DNA from: an uncultured Muribaculaceae bacterium
GTDB lineage: Bacteria; Bacteroidota; Bacteroidia; Bacteroidales; Muribaculaceae
Direction: 5' to 3'
NCBI GenBank assembly: GCA_947628305.1
Contig: CANQZG010000006.1
Location: 1 to 64,000, forward strand
Length of the DNA stretch: 64,000 nucleotides
The notes below the pieces were generated by a model. It did not search any database and had not been told where the DNA came from. It worked only from the letters and a program-made list of their open reading frames with translations. How positions within the stretch are numbered: position 1 is the first letter of the stretch; every line of letters starts with the position of its first letter. The translations under genes were made by a program, and so were the position numbers. Shown here piece after piece: positions 52,319 to 60,511 of the stretch.

Positions 52319-53605
52319 ATGAAACCAATATATCATATCAAAGCTGCTGTAATCGGGACTGTCGTCCTTTCGGCGACCTCGTGCAGCTATGACCCTTACG
52401 ATACCGATATCGACCCCGTAAAGGAGACAATGGAGCTTAAATGTGAGACTCCGCTTGTCGAAATCGATGAGAATAACCTGACAGCTCCCGCTCTCACGTT
52501 CACATGGACCGGGGCGCGTCCGCTCTCCGATGACTACATGTCAATCTATAAGGCAGAACTTGATGTTCTTGGCAACAGTTTCGGTTCAAAGACAGTGATA
52601 ACCTCCGGGGTCGGCTTTGACTATGTTTACAATGAGGAGACAGGTGTCTATTCGGCTACATTCACCCATGAACAGCTCAACAACTGGTACAAGGAACGCT
52701 GGGCGTTACCTGTCAACAAGACTTTCACGCTTGAGTTCCGTGTGCTTGCGCAATGGACCGGCGGCCCTGAATTCGAGGCCCCCGAGGTGCGAAAGGTCAG
52801 TGCCGAGGTTAAACCTGTCCAGGTGATTGTGTTCAATTGTGACAAGATGACACTTGGTGGCACTGCAACCGCCGATGTCACCGAGATTGACAAGGCATTG
52901 GAGAATGAAAACCTGTATGCCTGGAAGGGTGCGCTCACTCCCGGTGAACTTGAAATCCCTGTTCAGTATGACGGAATGACTTACTATCTGCACAATGCTG
53001 ACGGCTCTACGGCAATCGCCGACGGTGAGCCGATGAAAGTCATCATGAACGAGACTCCCGGAGGATGGACAGTCCCGGCGGCCGGGGAATACCGTATAGT
53101 AGTCAACATGGTAGACCGTACTGCCACCATCTATTCCGAGGCGACCGACCTCAAGCCGTTGGAGGTTACATTCCGTCCCAACGGTGTCGAGGCCAATCCC
53201 GAGGTGACACTTATCGTGTCAGACCTCTATGCCTACGGCGGCGGTACCGGCTGGGGTGCAAAGAAGCTGAACCTTGTACAGTCGCTTGCCGACCCGCAGG
53301 TATTTGTGTTCGATGGCTCGGCCAATGCTCTCAAGACCCTTGGAGGTCAGATGAAATTCTGTATCTCCAATAGCTTTGCCGATGAAAATGGCACGACCTA
53401 TAATCAGAACAACTCCTACTGTTTCACATGTCCGCTTACAGCCGAAGGTAAGAGACAGAATCTTTCGGCCGAACTTAACAAAGTGTTTGAACTGCATGGA
53501 GGCTCTGACGGAGAGACCCGTAACTCTTACATGGGTGTTCCATCAGGAAGTAATTTCATCGTGTTTGACCTTAGGAACAATACATTCTTAGCTACAAAAA
53601 AATAG
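52319..53605 (+). CDS. SusE-like outer-membrane lipoprotein
   Basis: A 428-residue lipoprotein (Cys22 in TVVLSATSCSYDPYD). An N-terminal SusE-type domain (about 35-160: LKCETPLVEIDENNLTAPAL, TFTWTGARPLSDDY) is followed by two beta-rich domains (about 175-270 and 280-428) like those of SusE/SusF that bind starch or other glycans. It lies 27 bases after susD in the same direction. Binding target is unknown. Confidence 0.82.
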   Translation: MKPIYHIKAAVIGTVVLSATSCSYDPYDTDIDPVKETMELKCETPLVEIDENNLTAPALTFTWTGARPLSDDYMSIYKAELDVLGNSFGSKTVITSGVGFDYVYNEETGVYSATFTHEQLNNWYKERWALPVNKTFTLEFRVLAQWTGGPEFEAPEVRKVSAEVKPVQVIVFNCDKMTLGGTATADVTEIDKALENENLYAWKGALTPGELEIPVQYDGMTYYLHNADGSTAIADGEPMKVIMNETPGGWTVPAAGEYRIVVNMVDRTATIYSEATDLKPLEVTFRPNGVEANPEVTLIVSDLYAYGGGTGWGAKKLNLVQSLADPQVFVFDGSANALKTLGGQMKFCISNSFADENGTTYNQNNSYCFTCPLTAEGKRQNLSAELNKVFELHGGSDGETRNSYMGVPSGSNFIVFDLRNNTFLATKK

Positions 53606-53613
53606 AATAGAAT

Positions 53614-55182
53614 ATGATAACAAATAAAATAGTATTCAGCTTTCTCGCTGCGACGGCCATGATGTCGATGTGTTCCTGTGAGGACGACAAGGAGGTCACA
53701 GGAGACGAAGCCCCTATCAGTGGCAATACCGAGATGAAACTGACGCTCAATTCATCGGAGATGCTTCGTAACCCGATGAACGGATGGGTGATGTATGTGT
53801 CAGGTTCGGCTGACCCGTCCTACTTTGACAAGCAGATATATCTGTCGGAACTTGGCAAGAACGTCTATGTGCGTGACTATGCATCGGCATGTTATATCCG
53901 CACCGGGTGGAAGTCGCTTAACCCGAGCGATGGCGTGTATGCCTGGGAGAATCCTTCCGACCCCATCTATAAACTTGTGGCGCGTGCCGAGGAACTCGGT
54001 CTGCCTATAGCGTTCCGTGTCGTTGTCGATGGTCGTGACCAAAGGGAGAACACACCGCAGTTTGTGTTTGACGCGGGTGCGGAGTATTGGCTTGAAAATG
54101 CTAACTATCCCGACCGCAAGACCCCGATTGCGATGGACCCTATATGGCGTCAGTATTACGAAAAATTCGTACGCGCTTTCGCCAAGCGGTTCAACAATCC
54201 CGAGACCACGGCGTTCATTGATGCCTACGGTCTCGGCAAGTGGGGTGAGGGACATAATGTGTGCTACGAGCAGAACAATGCCATCTCTGACAAAACGGTA
54301 GAGTACAAGGCCAACACGATGGAGTGGATTACCAAGCTGTATGCCGACAATTTCACCGAGGTTCCCTTGGTAATCAATTACCACCGTCAGCTCGGACACC
54401 CTGTTAGTTCCGGCAAGAATGCTCAGCCTGACAGCGAGGCGTTGCTCGGCATCGCCATACGCAACGGTTACTGTCTGCGTTCCGACGCTATCGGCATGAA
54501 CAATGCTGAATGGGGTTACAATGATTGGGAGAAGGCTTTTGCCCGTACCTGGAATTACAAGTTGCCTATTCTGATGGAAGGTGGATATATCGTCAGCTCC
54601 CACAGTTACTGGAATGATGACCTTGGATATCGCAAGGACCATCCTGAGGATGTCCGCCGGGGTGAGTTTGATTGTTCGAAGGAGGCGCGTGTTAACATGA
54701 TGGACTTCCGCGTTGGCGATGAGACTGATTCTTGGTTCAAGACCTGTTTCAACCTCGTCAAGCAGTTCAACGCTGAGGGCGGTTACCGCCTGTATCCCGA
54801 CAAGGTATCGCTTCCTGCGGCGATGAAAGCCGGACAGGAATCGACAATCGGCCATCGTTGGCGTAATGTAGGCTGGGGATATTTCCCCAATAACCTTCGC
54901 CAGTGGAACTATAAATATAAAGTGGCGTTTGCGTTATTGAATGCTGCCGGTGAGCCGGTTCAGACGTTTGTCGATACTGAATGTGAGCCGTCCGACTGGC
55001 ATGAGGGTACACCTTACAGCTACCGTTACACCGTATCGCCGTCAGTCCCTGCGGGTGAATACACCTGGGGTGTCGCGATTGTCAACACCAAAAAAGACAA
55101 TACCCCCGGTATCAAACTGGCGTTGTCACGCACAGTTACGGACTCCGGCTGGATTCGTCTTGCGACAGTGAAAGTCAATTGA
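53614..55182 (+). CDS. DUF4832/DUF4874-like lipoprotein, candidate glycoside hydrolase
   Basis: A 522-residue protein with a lipoprotein signal (Cys20 or Cys22 in MSMCSCEDDKE; the acidic residues after the cysteine suggest surface exposure). It begins with the family motif LRNPMNGWVMYVSGSADPS (51-69). The fold reads as a TIM barrel of the clan A type: WKSLNPSDGVYAWENPSDPI, AEELGLPIAFRVVVDGRD. Glu212 in LGKWGEGHN and Glu322 in PILMEGGY are well placed as acid/base and nucleophile. A C-terminal beta-domain (about 410-520) follows. No activity is proven; glycan cleavage is inferred from these residues and locus. Confidence 0.75.
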   Translation: MITNKIVFSFLAATAMMSMCSCEDDKEVTGDEAPISGNTEMKLTLNSSEMLRNPMNGWVMYVSGSADPSYFDKQIYLSELGKNVYVRDYASACYIRTGWKSLNPSDGVYAWENPSDPIYKLVARAEELGLPIAFRVVVDGRDQRENTPQFVFDAGAEYWLENANYPDRKTPIAMDPIWRQYYEKFVRAFAKRFNNPETTAFIDAYGLGKWGEGHNVCYEQNNAISDKTVEYKANTMEWITKLYADNFTEVPLVINYHRQLGHPVSSGKNAQPDSEALLGIAIRNGYCLRSDAIGMNNAEWGYNDWEKAFARTWNYKLPILMEGGYIVSSHSYWNDDLGYRKDHPEDVRRGEFDCSKEARVNMMDFRVGDETDSWFKTCFNLVKQFNAEGGYRLYPDKVSLPAAMKAGQESTIGHRWRNVGWGYFPNNLRQWNYKYKVAFALLNAAGEPVQTFVDTECEPSDWHEGTPYSYRYTVSPSVPAGEYTWGVAIVNTKKDNTPGIKLALSRTVTDSGWIRLATVKVN

Positions 55183-55199
55183 TTTGCATATACTCTAAT

Positions 55200-55236
55200 A
55201 AGTGGGGCGCGCTGACAGTGCGCCCCACTTGTTTTG
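55200..55236 (+). terminator. Terminator after the SusCD operon
   Basis: AAGTGGGGCGC and GCGCCCCACTT pair around a 9-base loop, followed by GTTTTG. It lies 18 bases after the DUF4832 stop. The following TTTG is also the start of the maturase promoter. Confidence 0.8.
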
Positions 55237-55264
55237 TATATCATTTGAAGAATGTGTATCTTTG
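55233..55264 (+). promoter_or_regulatory. Promoter of the sulfatase-maturase gene
   Basis: TTTG (55233-55236), 20 bases, TATCTTTG (55257-55264) match the Bacteroidetes consensus. The -7 element ends 5 bases before the ATG at 55270, so the mRNA probably has little or no leader. The promoter shares bases with the preceding terminator. Confidence 0.75.
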
Positions 55265-55269
55265 CAATT

Positions 55270-56502
55270 ATGGAATCCATTCAAGCACCGTTCGCCCACA
55301 ATCTGTATGTGATGACCAAGCCGGTCAGTTCAATATGCAACCTTGCGTGCAAGTATTGTTATTATCTTGAGAAGAACAACCTGTATCGTGACCGTGAACC
55401 GACGGGACGTTACACGATGAGCGATGAATTGCTTGAAAAATTCATTAAGGAATACATCGAATGTCAGACGATGCCGCAGGTATTATTCTCATGGCACGGT
55501 GGGGAGACGCTGATGCGGCCTCTGTCGTTTTATCGCCGGGTGGTTGAGTTGCAACAAAAGTATGCTTGTGGCCGCATAATCGACAATACGATTCAAACCA
55601 ACGGTACGCTGCTGACTGATGAATGGTGTCGCTTTTTCAAGGAGAACAACTGGCTTGTGGGGGTCTCGGTTGACGGCCCACAGGAATTTCATGACGAGTA
55701 TCGCCGTAACCGTCAGGGTGCTCCATCGTTCGGCAAGGTCATGCGGGGGATTAATCTTCTGAAAAAGCATGGGGTGGAATGGAACGCCCTTGCCGTCGTC
55801 AATGACTTCAATGCCGACTATCCTCTTGATTTTTATAATTTTTTCAAGGAAATCGAGTGTCATTACATTCAGTTCACGCCAATTGTCGAACGTATAATCC
55901 CCCGTAAGGACGGTCGTTATCTGGCTTGTCCCGCCGATGAGGAGAACCTTCCGCTCGCCGATTTCTCGGTGTCTCCCCGGCAATGGGGCGATTTCCTTTG
56001 CGCTGTGTTTGACGAATGGGTGCAGAATGATGTGGGGACTTACTTTGTGCAGCTGTTCGATTCCACGCTCGCCAACTGGGTCGGAGCCGCTCCGGGTGTA
56101 TGCTCGCTTGCCCCGACATGCGGTCATGCCGGTGTGATGGAATATAACGGTGACATGTATTCATGCGACCATTTTGTGTTTCCTGAATATAAACTCGGTA
56201 ACATATACACATCGACGTTAATCGAAATGATGTACAGCGAGCGTCAGAAACGTTTTGGCGCGGCCAAGCGAGATTCTTTGCCAAGGCAATGCAGGGAGTG
56301 TCGTTTCCTGTTTGCGTGCAACGGAGAGTGTCCCAAGAACCGTTTCGCACGTACCGCCGACGGAGAACCGGGACTGAATTATCTATGCGAGGGTTATCAC
56401 CGATTTTTCGCTCATGTCGCCCCTTACATGGATTTCATGAAGGGAGAACTTGAGGCAAAACGTCCGCCGTCCAATGTCATGAACGCCGATATCAAGGGAT
56501 AA
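55270..56502 (+). CDS. Anaerobic sulfatase-maturating radical SAM enzyme
   Basis: About 410 residues from ATG 55270. The radical SAM motif is CNLACKYC (Cys23, Cys27, Cys30), after PFAHNLYVMTKPVSSI. Catalytic context: FSWHGGETLMRPLSFYR. The C-terminal SPASM region has cysteines in CSLAPTCGHAG, YSCDHFVFPEY and CRECRFLFACNGECPKNRF, matching anSME. It converts the active-site serine (or cysteine) of sulfatases to formylglycine. An upstream ATG at 55252 overlaps the promoter and is rejected. The Ser-type sulfatase at 41770 is the obvious client. Confidence 0.92.
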   Translation: MESIQAPFAHNLYVMTKPVSSICNLACKYCYYLEKNNLYRDREPTGRYTMSDELLEKFIKEYIECQTMPQVLFSWHGGETLMRPLSFYRRVVELQQKYACGRIIDNTIQTNGTLLTDEWCRFFKENNWLVGVSVDGPQEFHDEYRRNRQGAPSFGKVMRGINLLKKHGVEWNALAVVNDFNADYPLDFYNFFKEIECHYIQFTPIVERIIPRKDGRYLACPADEENLPLADFSVSPRQWGDFLCAVFDEWVQNDVGTYFVQLFDSTLANWVGAAPGVCSLAPTCGHAGVMEYNGDMYSCDHFVFPEYKLGNIYTSTLIEMMYSERQKRFGAAKRDSLPRQCRECRFLFACNGECPKNRFARTADGEPGLNYLCEGYHRFFAHVAPYMDFMKGELEAKRPPSNVMNADIKG

Positions 56503-56513
56503 AATAATAGCGG

Positions 56514-56662
56514 GGGTGTTGCAAAATTGACGTTTATGAGAAATCGTAGGGACGCGTCAACGGACGCGTCCGAGGAAGTTGCAGATTGTCAGCTATTTGT
56601 AATATAAGGACGCGCACGTTGGCGCGTCCCTACGTTGTCGGTATGCGAGTTTTGTAACACCC
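56514..56662 (-). repeat. 149-bp paired-hairpin element, copy B (MITE-like)
   Basis: It starts GGGTGTTGCAAAATTG and ends TTTTGTAACACCC. Two hairpins: 56550-56571 (loop CAACGG) and 56608-56629 (loop ACGTTG), with the spacer ATTTGTAAT. Relative to copy A (43390-43538) it is inverted, with about 12 differences in 150 bases by eye. In one hairpin, two of these differences are opposite each other in the stem (T-A pair in A, C-G pair in B), so pairing is kept. It lies just after the maturase stop. Confidence 0.8.
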
Positions 56663-56686
56663 TTGTTACTTAGTGGTATATTGCCG

Positions 56687-57850
56687 TCAGTCGAAGATGT
56701 GGCGCAGCTTACTGAAGATGCGTTGTTTCACCGACTCTGACGGTTTCATGTCGGGGGCGTCACGCAATGCCTCGATTTTCTGCCTTTCATCGGCGTTCAG
56801 GTTCTCGGGGATATAGACCATGACATTGATTAATTCGTCGCCGGTGCCGTAACCGTCGGTCGAAGGGAGACCCTTGCCGCGCAGACGCAGCACCTTGCCC
56901 GGTTGTGTCCCCGGGGCGATATTCAGTCTTGCACGACCAGTGATTGTGGGAACTTCAACCGCTCCGCCTAATGTGGCGGTCGGTATATCAAGCATCAGGT
57001 TATAGATGACATCGTTACCGTCTCTGATGAGTTCGGGGTGTTTCACCTCCTCGATTACAACGAGTAGGTCACCGTTCACACCGCCATGGAGCGCGGCGTT
57101 ACCACGTCCCGGGATGGTGACAACCTGGCCGTCGCTGACCCCTGCGGGAATGTTGAATGACACGAGTTGTTCTTTCTTGACAACTCCCTCGCCGTGGCAA
57201 TGGGGACAGTTTTCAGTGATGACCTTGCCTTCGCCGTTACATGTCGGGCAGGTAGCGGTCGATTGCATCGCACCGAACATGGTCTGTTGGACGCGGTTGA
57301 CTGTCCCCGTGCCGTGACATGTGTTGCATGTAGCGAACGCAGTCCCGTCCTTTGCGCCGGTTCCGTTACAGGTTTCGTCCTTGACAAGGGTGGGAATCTT
57401 GAGGGTCTTTGAAACTCCCTTGGAGATATCCTCAAGGGTCATTTTCACTTTTATGCGTAGGTCGCTGCCCCGGCGTTGTCTACGGCGTTGTGAACGACCG
57501 CCCGCGCTCTCGAAACCGCCCATAGAGCCGAAACCGCCTCCGAAAATGTCGCCGAAATGGGCGAATATGTCCTCCATAGACATGCCGCCGCTTGAGTAGC
57601 TGTAGCCACCGCCGGGGAAACCTTGCGGGCCCATGTCATGACCGAACTGGTCATATTTGGCGCGTTTCTCGGGATTTGACAGTACATCGTAGGCTTCGGC
57701 GGCCTCCTTGAATTTTTCCTCGGCCTCTTTGTCGCCCTGGTTGCGGTCAGGATGGTATTTGATGGCCATCTTGCGGTAGGCCGACTTTAATTCTTTATCA
57801 GTGGCGTTCTTGTCTACGCCAAGGACTTCGTAATAATCTCTTTTTGCCAT
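56687..57850 (-). CDS. dnaJ: Chaperone DnaJ
   Basis: A 387-residue Hsp40. J domain (1-70) with HPD at 33-35, Gly/Phe-rich region (about 75-118), four zinc-finger repeats (about 158-225) and the C-terminal peptide-binding domain. The last three zinc motifs are [16 protein letters not shown] and CPHCHGEG. The first reads DETCNGTG: the first expected cysteine (residue 158) is aspartate. One of the two zinc sites may be altered. It stimulates DnaK. grpE lies 30 bases upstream in the same direction; dnaK is not in the window. Confidence 0.95.
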   Translation of the reverse strand: MAKRDYYEVLGVDKNATDKELKSAYRKMAIKYHPDRNQGDKEAEEKFKEAAEAYDVLSNPEKRAKYDQFGHDMGPQGFPGGGYSYSSGGMSMEDIFAHFGDIFGGGFGSMGGFESAGGRSQRRRQRRGSDLRIKVKMTLEDISKGVSKTLKIPTLVKDETCNGTGAKDGTAFATCNTCHGTGTVNRVQQTMFGAMQSTATCPTCNGEGKVITENCPHCHGEGVVKKEQLVSFNIPAGVSDGQVVTIPGRGNAALHGGVNGDLLVVIEEVKHPELIRDGNDVIYNLMLDIPTATLGGAVEVPTITGRARLNIAPGTQPGKVLRLRGKGLPSTDGYGTGDELINVMVYIPENLNADERQKIEALRDAPDMKPSESVKQRIFSKLRHIFD

Positions 57851-57880
57851 TGTGGATTGCGGTTAAACAGCTTTTTTAAA

Positions 57881-58492
57881 TTATTGACCCACGGCTACCT
57901 TGGCATGGCGCAGGACTTTGTCGTTGATTGTATAACCCTTGGTGGGGGTGTCGATGACTTTGCCTTTGAGTGCATCATCCTCGACCGGTACCATTGCGAT
58001 TGCCTCGTGAAAATCAGGGTCGAAATCAGTCCCTGTGCTCTCAATGGCTTTTACGCCGTTTTTTTCAAGATATTTGACGAGTTTGTTATAGATTAATACC
58101 ATTCCCTCTTTAACTGTCTCAGCGTCATCGGTGTTTTTGTTTGCCTCGATACCGCGTTCAAAGTCATCGACAATGGGTAGAAGCCCTTCCATGGCTTTCT
58201 CGGCAGCGTTGCGTATAAGTTCTCCCTTTTCCTTTATTGTGCGCTTGCGGAAATTGTCAAACTCGGCCATGAGAAAGAGGTATTCCTTTTTCTCTTTTTC
58301 AAGTTTTTCCTTGGTCTCGGCAAGCTGTTGGTTGAGGGCATTAAGGTCGTTGAGCTGATTATTGATAATATCTTCTTCGGCAACCTCTTGGGATTCAATC
58401 TCGCTTTCGGCTTCAGGTACATTATCCATGATTTCCATGTCTTCAGGGCGAATATCGTCGGCCTTAGGCGTTTGGGGATTATTATCTTTCAT
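57881..58492 (-). CDS. grpE: Nucleotide exchange factor GrpE
   Basis: A 203-residue protein with an acidic N-terminus (about 1-55), a long coiled-coil helix (NDLNALNQQLAETKEKLEKE and on) and the GrpE beta-domain (GVKAIESTGTDFDPDFHEAI; VIDTPTKGYTINDKVLRHAK). It releases ADP from DnaK. It forms an operon with dnaJ. A dnaK gene is not adjacent. Confidence 0.95.
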   Translation of the reverse strand: MKDNNPQTPKADDIRPEDMEIMDNVPEAESEIESQEVAEEDIINNQLNDLNALNQQLAETKEKLEKEKKEYLFLMAEFDNFRKRTIKEKGELIRNAAEKAMEGLLPIVDDFERGIEANKNTDDAETVKEGMVLIYNKLVKYLEKNGVKAIESTGTDFDPDFHEAIAMVPVEDDALKGKVIDTPTKGYTINDKVLRHAKVAVGQ

Positions 58493-58611
58493 GTCGGTAT
58501 ATTTTCTTAAAACTTATCAAAATAATATAATGTACAAAAACTTTGCCAAACTGTGGGTTGCCTGACAAGGGTTATTATAAAGGTAACAAATGTGGAGTAA
58601 TAACGTTCATA

Positions 58612-59439
58612 TCAGCCAAGTGTCCCAATGAATATGTCATGCCCGGGGAATGTTTTGTTAAATACGTCTGCCAAAATGTCACTTTCCTTGAATAACCCGT
58701 AAACAGCCGAGCCTGACCCTGACATGGACGCGTACACTGCGCCAAGGGAAATTAGTGCTTTTTTTATTTCGTTGATATGGGGATGGCGCGGGAAGATTGA
58801 TTCCTCAAAGTCGTTTTTGAGATTCTGCATCCATTCATTGACGGGGCGTTGGATGGTTGTGACGATGTCGATGTCGTGGACTCGCGGTGTCACGTGGGAA
58901 TATGCCTCGGCGGTAGGGACACTGATGCCGGGTTTTACAATGACAATTTTCCACCCTTTCAAGGTCAGGTCGATAGGGGTCAGCGTAGTACCTGTCCCGG
59001 TCGCAAGCATTGCGCGGTTGTGGATGAAAAACGGGCAGTCGGCACCGATGGTGGCGGCTATCTCTGCCAAATGCTCATTATCATAACCAAGAGAGAAGAT
59101 TTCATTCAATCCTTTGAGGGTGAATGCGGCGTCTGACGAACCTCCTCCGAGACCTGCGCCGTCAGGTATGATTTTGTGAAGATGTATCTCCACCGCCGGG
59201 ATGTCTACCTCTTTGGCGATTGCATTATAGGCCTTGATGACAAGGTTCTTTTCGGGGGGGCATGCCACGGGGCGTCCGCTCGTCGTCAGGGTTGTCACGC
59301 CGTTCCGAGCCGGAATTATTTCGAGAATGTCACACCACGGCACGGGGTACATCGTTGTCTCGAGTTCGTGATAGCCGTCGGGTCGGCGGGACACGATGTC
59401 AAGGCCGAGGTTGATTTTGGCGTTCGGAAATAGAATCAT
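58612..59439 (-). CDS. ispE: 4-diphosphocytidyl-2-C-methyl-D-erythritol kinase
   Basis: A 275-residue GHMP kinase of the MEP isoprenoid path. ATP-binding loop PDGAGLGGGSSDAAFTLKGL (about 88-107) is typical; NAKINLGLDIVSRRPDGYHEL at the N-terminus carries the conserved Lys and Asp-Gly-Tyr-His. MSGSGSAVYGLF is near the C-terminus. It is transcribed away from the thiamine operon. The intergenic region carries a possible -7 element (TATCTTTG on the minus strand, 59456-59463). Confidence 0.95.
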   Translation of the reverse strand: MILFPNAKINLGLDIVSRRPDGYHELETTMYPVPWCDILEIIPARNGVTTLTTSGRPVACPPEKNLVIKAYNAIAKEVDIPAVEIHLHKIIPDGAGLGGGSSDAAFTLKGLNEIFSLGYDNEHLAEIAATIGADCPFFIHNRAMLATGTGTTLTPIDLTLKGWKIVIVKPGISVPTAEAYSHVTPRVHDIDIVTTIQRPVNEWMQNLKNDFEESIFPRHPHINEIKKALISLGAVYASMSGSGSAVYGLFKESDILADVFNKTFPGHDIFIGTLG

Positions 59440-59455
59440 CTGTTGAAATTTTGTG

Positions 59456-59463
59456 CAAAGATA
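59456..59463 (-). promoter_or_regulatory. Possible -7 element for ispE
   Basis: On the minus strand this is TATCTTTG, 16 bases before the ispE start at 59439. No clear -33 partner was found. Confidence 0.4.
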
Positions 59464-59509
59464 CGATAAATAAGTAACGGGGAACAGTTACTTAATGGAA
59501 AATAATTGT

Positions 59510-59517
59510 TACCTTTG
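59510..59517 (+). promoter_or_regulatory. Possible -7 element for the thiamine operon
   Basis: TACCTTTG matches TAnnTTTG and lies 7 bases upstream of the TPP riboswitch, as expected for a transcript that begins with the switch. The -33 element is unclear. Confidence 0.5.
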
Positions 59518-59523
59518 CCGTGA

Positions 59524-59633
59524 CGACAAAGGGGTGCCTTGGTGTCCTGTCGGTGACGGCAGGTCTGCGTGTAATGGCTGAGATTTATACCCTTGGAACC
59601 TGATACGGTTAGCACCGGCGCAGGGATTGTTCG
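59524..59633 (+). promoter_or_regulatory. TPP riboswitch (THI element)
   Basis: Conserved pieces occur in the right order: GGGGTGCC (59531-59538), a P3-type stem region, GGCTGAGA (59576-59583), ATACCC, GAACCTGAT (59596-59604), CGGTTAG and ACCGGCGCAGGGA (59614-59626). The outer stem CGACAA/TTGTTCG closes it. It would sense thiamine diphosphate and shut off the downstream operon. Between it and thiD (59693) are small hairpins, including CATTTA/TAAATG, which could form the expression platform. Confidence 0.95.
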
Positions 59634-59692
59634 GTAATCTGAACCATTATAGGCCTTGTTTGTCTGTCATTTATGTAACTGTAAATGAGAAG

Positions 59693-60511
59693 ATGAGTAT
59701 GCTTCAATATTATCCAGTGCTGACAGTCGCGGGCAGTGACTGTTCAGGAGGGGCCGGAATTCAGGCCGACATCAAGACAATTTCATCGACAGGGTGTTAT
59801 GCTATGGCGGCTATAACTGCTGTCACTGTGCAGAATACCACCGGGGTCAGCGATGTCCAGGGTATTGACCCGTCGATTGTCGCAGGCCAGTTGAGAATGG
59901 TGTTTGAGGATATCCCGCCGCTCGCCGTCAAGACCGGGATGCTCTATGACAAGGCTGTCATAGATGCTGTTGCTGATGCGTTTGAACATTACGGAGCTGT
60001 GAATGTCGTTGTTGACCCGGTGATGGTGTCCACATCAGGTGCACGTCTCATCGCTGACGATGCGGTCGAGGCGATGTGCCGTAGGCTTTTGCCTCTATCT
60101 TCGATAGTGACGCCTAACCGTGCCGAGGCCGAGGCGTTGACCGGAGAGAAATTCCCTGTCTCACAACTGGCCGCATTACGCAAGATGGGGTGTCATGCGG
60201 TGCTGCTAAAAGGCGGTGATGACAGCGATAATTTTTCGGTAGACCTCCTTGCCCTTGACGGTTCCGATGAGTTGATTGAATTGCGTGCCGACAGGGTGAA
60301 TACGGTCAACACTCATGGCACAGGGTGTACATTGTCATCGGCGATAGCTTCGTTCCTTGCGTTGGGTTTCCCCATGATTGATGCCGTAAAGGCCGCCAAG
60401 AGTTATATAACACGGGCATTGATTGCCGGGAGCGGTGTGACCGTAGGTCATGGCCATGGCCCGGTGAATCATCTGTTCGCACCGCGAAAAGCCAAAATAG
60501 TGAAAGTATGA
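59693..60511 (+). CDS. thiD: Hydroxymethylpyrimidine (phosphate) kinase
   Basis: About 272 residues from ATG 59693. Marks: VLTVAGSDCSGGAGIQADIKTI (substrate and nucleotide loop), AVKTGMLY, VDPVMVSTSGARLI, and the NTHGTGCTLSSAIAS ribokinase motif. It phosphorylates HMP and HMP-P for thiamine synthesis. The longer frame from 59627 overlaps the riboswitch and is rejected. Its stop overlaps the thiS start by 4 bases (ATGA). Confidence 0.93.
   Translation: MSMLQYYPVLTVAGSDCSGGAGIQADIKTISSTGCYAMAAITAVTVQNTTGVSDVQGIDPSIVAGQLRMVFEDIPPLAVKTGMLYDKAVIDAVADAFEHYGAVNVVVDPVMVSTSGARLIADDAVEAMCRRLLPLSSIVTPNRAEAEALTGEKFPVSQLAALRKMGCHAVLLKGGDDSDNFSVDLLALDGSDELIELRADRVNTVNTHGTGCTLSSAIASFLALGFPMIDAVKAAKSYITRALIAGSGVTVGHGHGPVNHLFAPRKAKIVKV

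Noticed and set aside
53800-54855. A 351-codon open frame antisense to the DUF4832 gene
   Set aside because: The sense frame has a signal peptide, family motifs and operon context; the antisense frame has none and is a by-product of base composition.
59627-59692. Earlier start for thiD
   Set aside because: It would place the N-terminus inside the riboswitch, and the extra residues are not conserved in ThiD.
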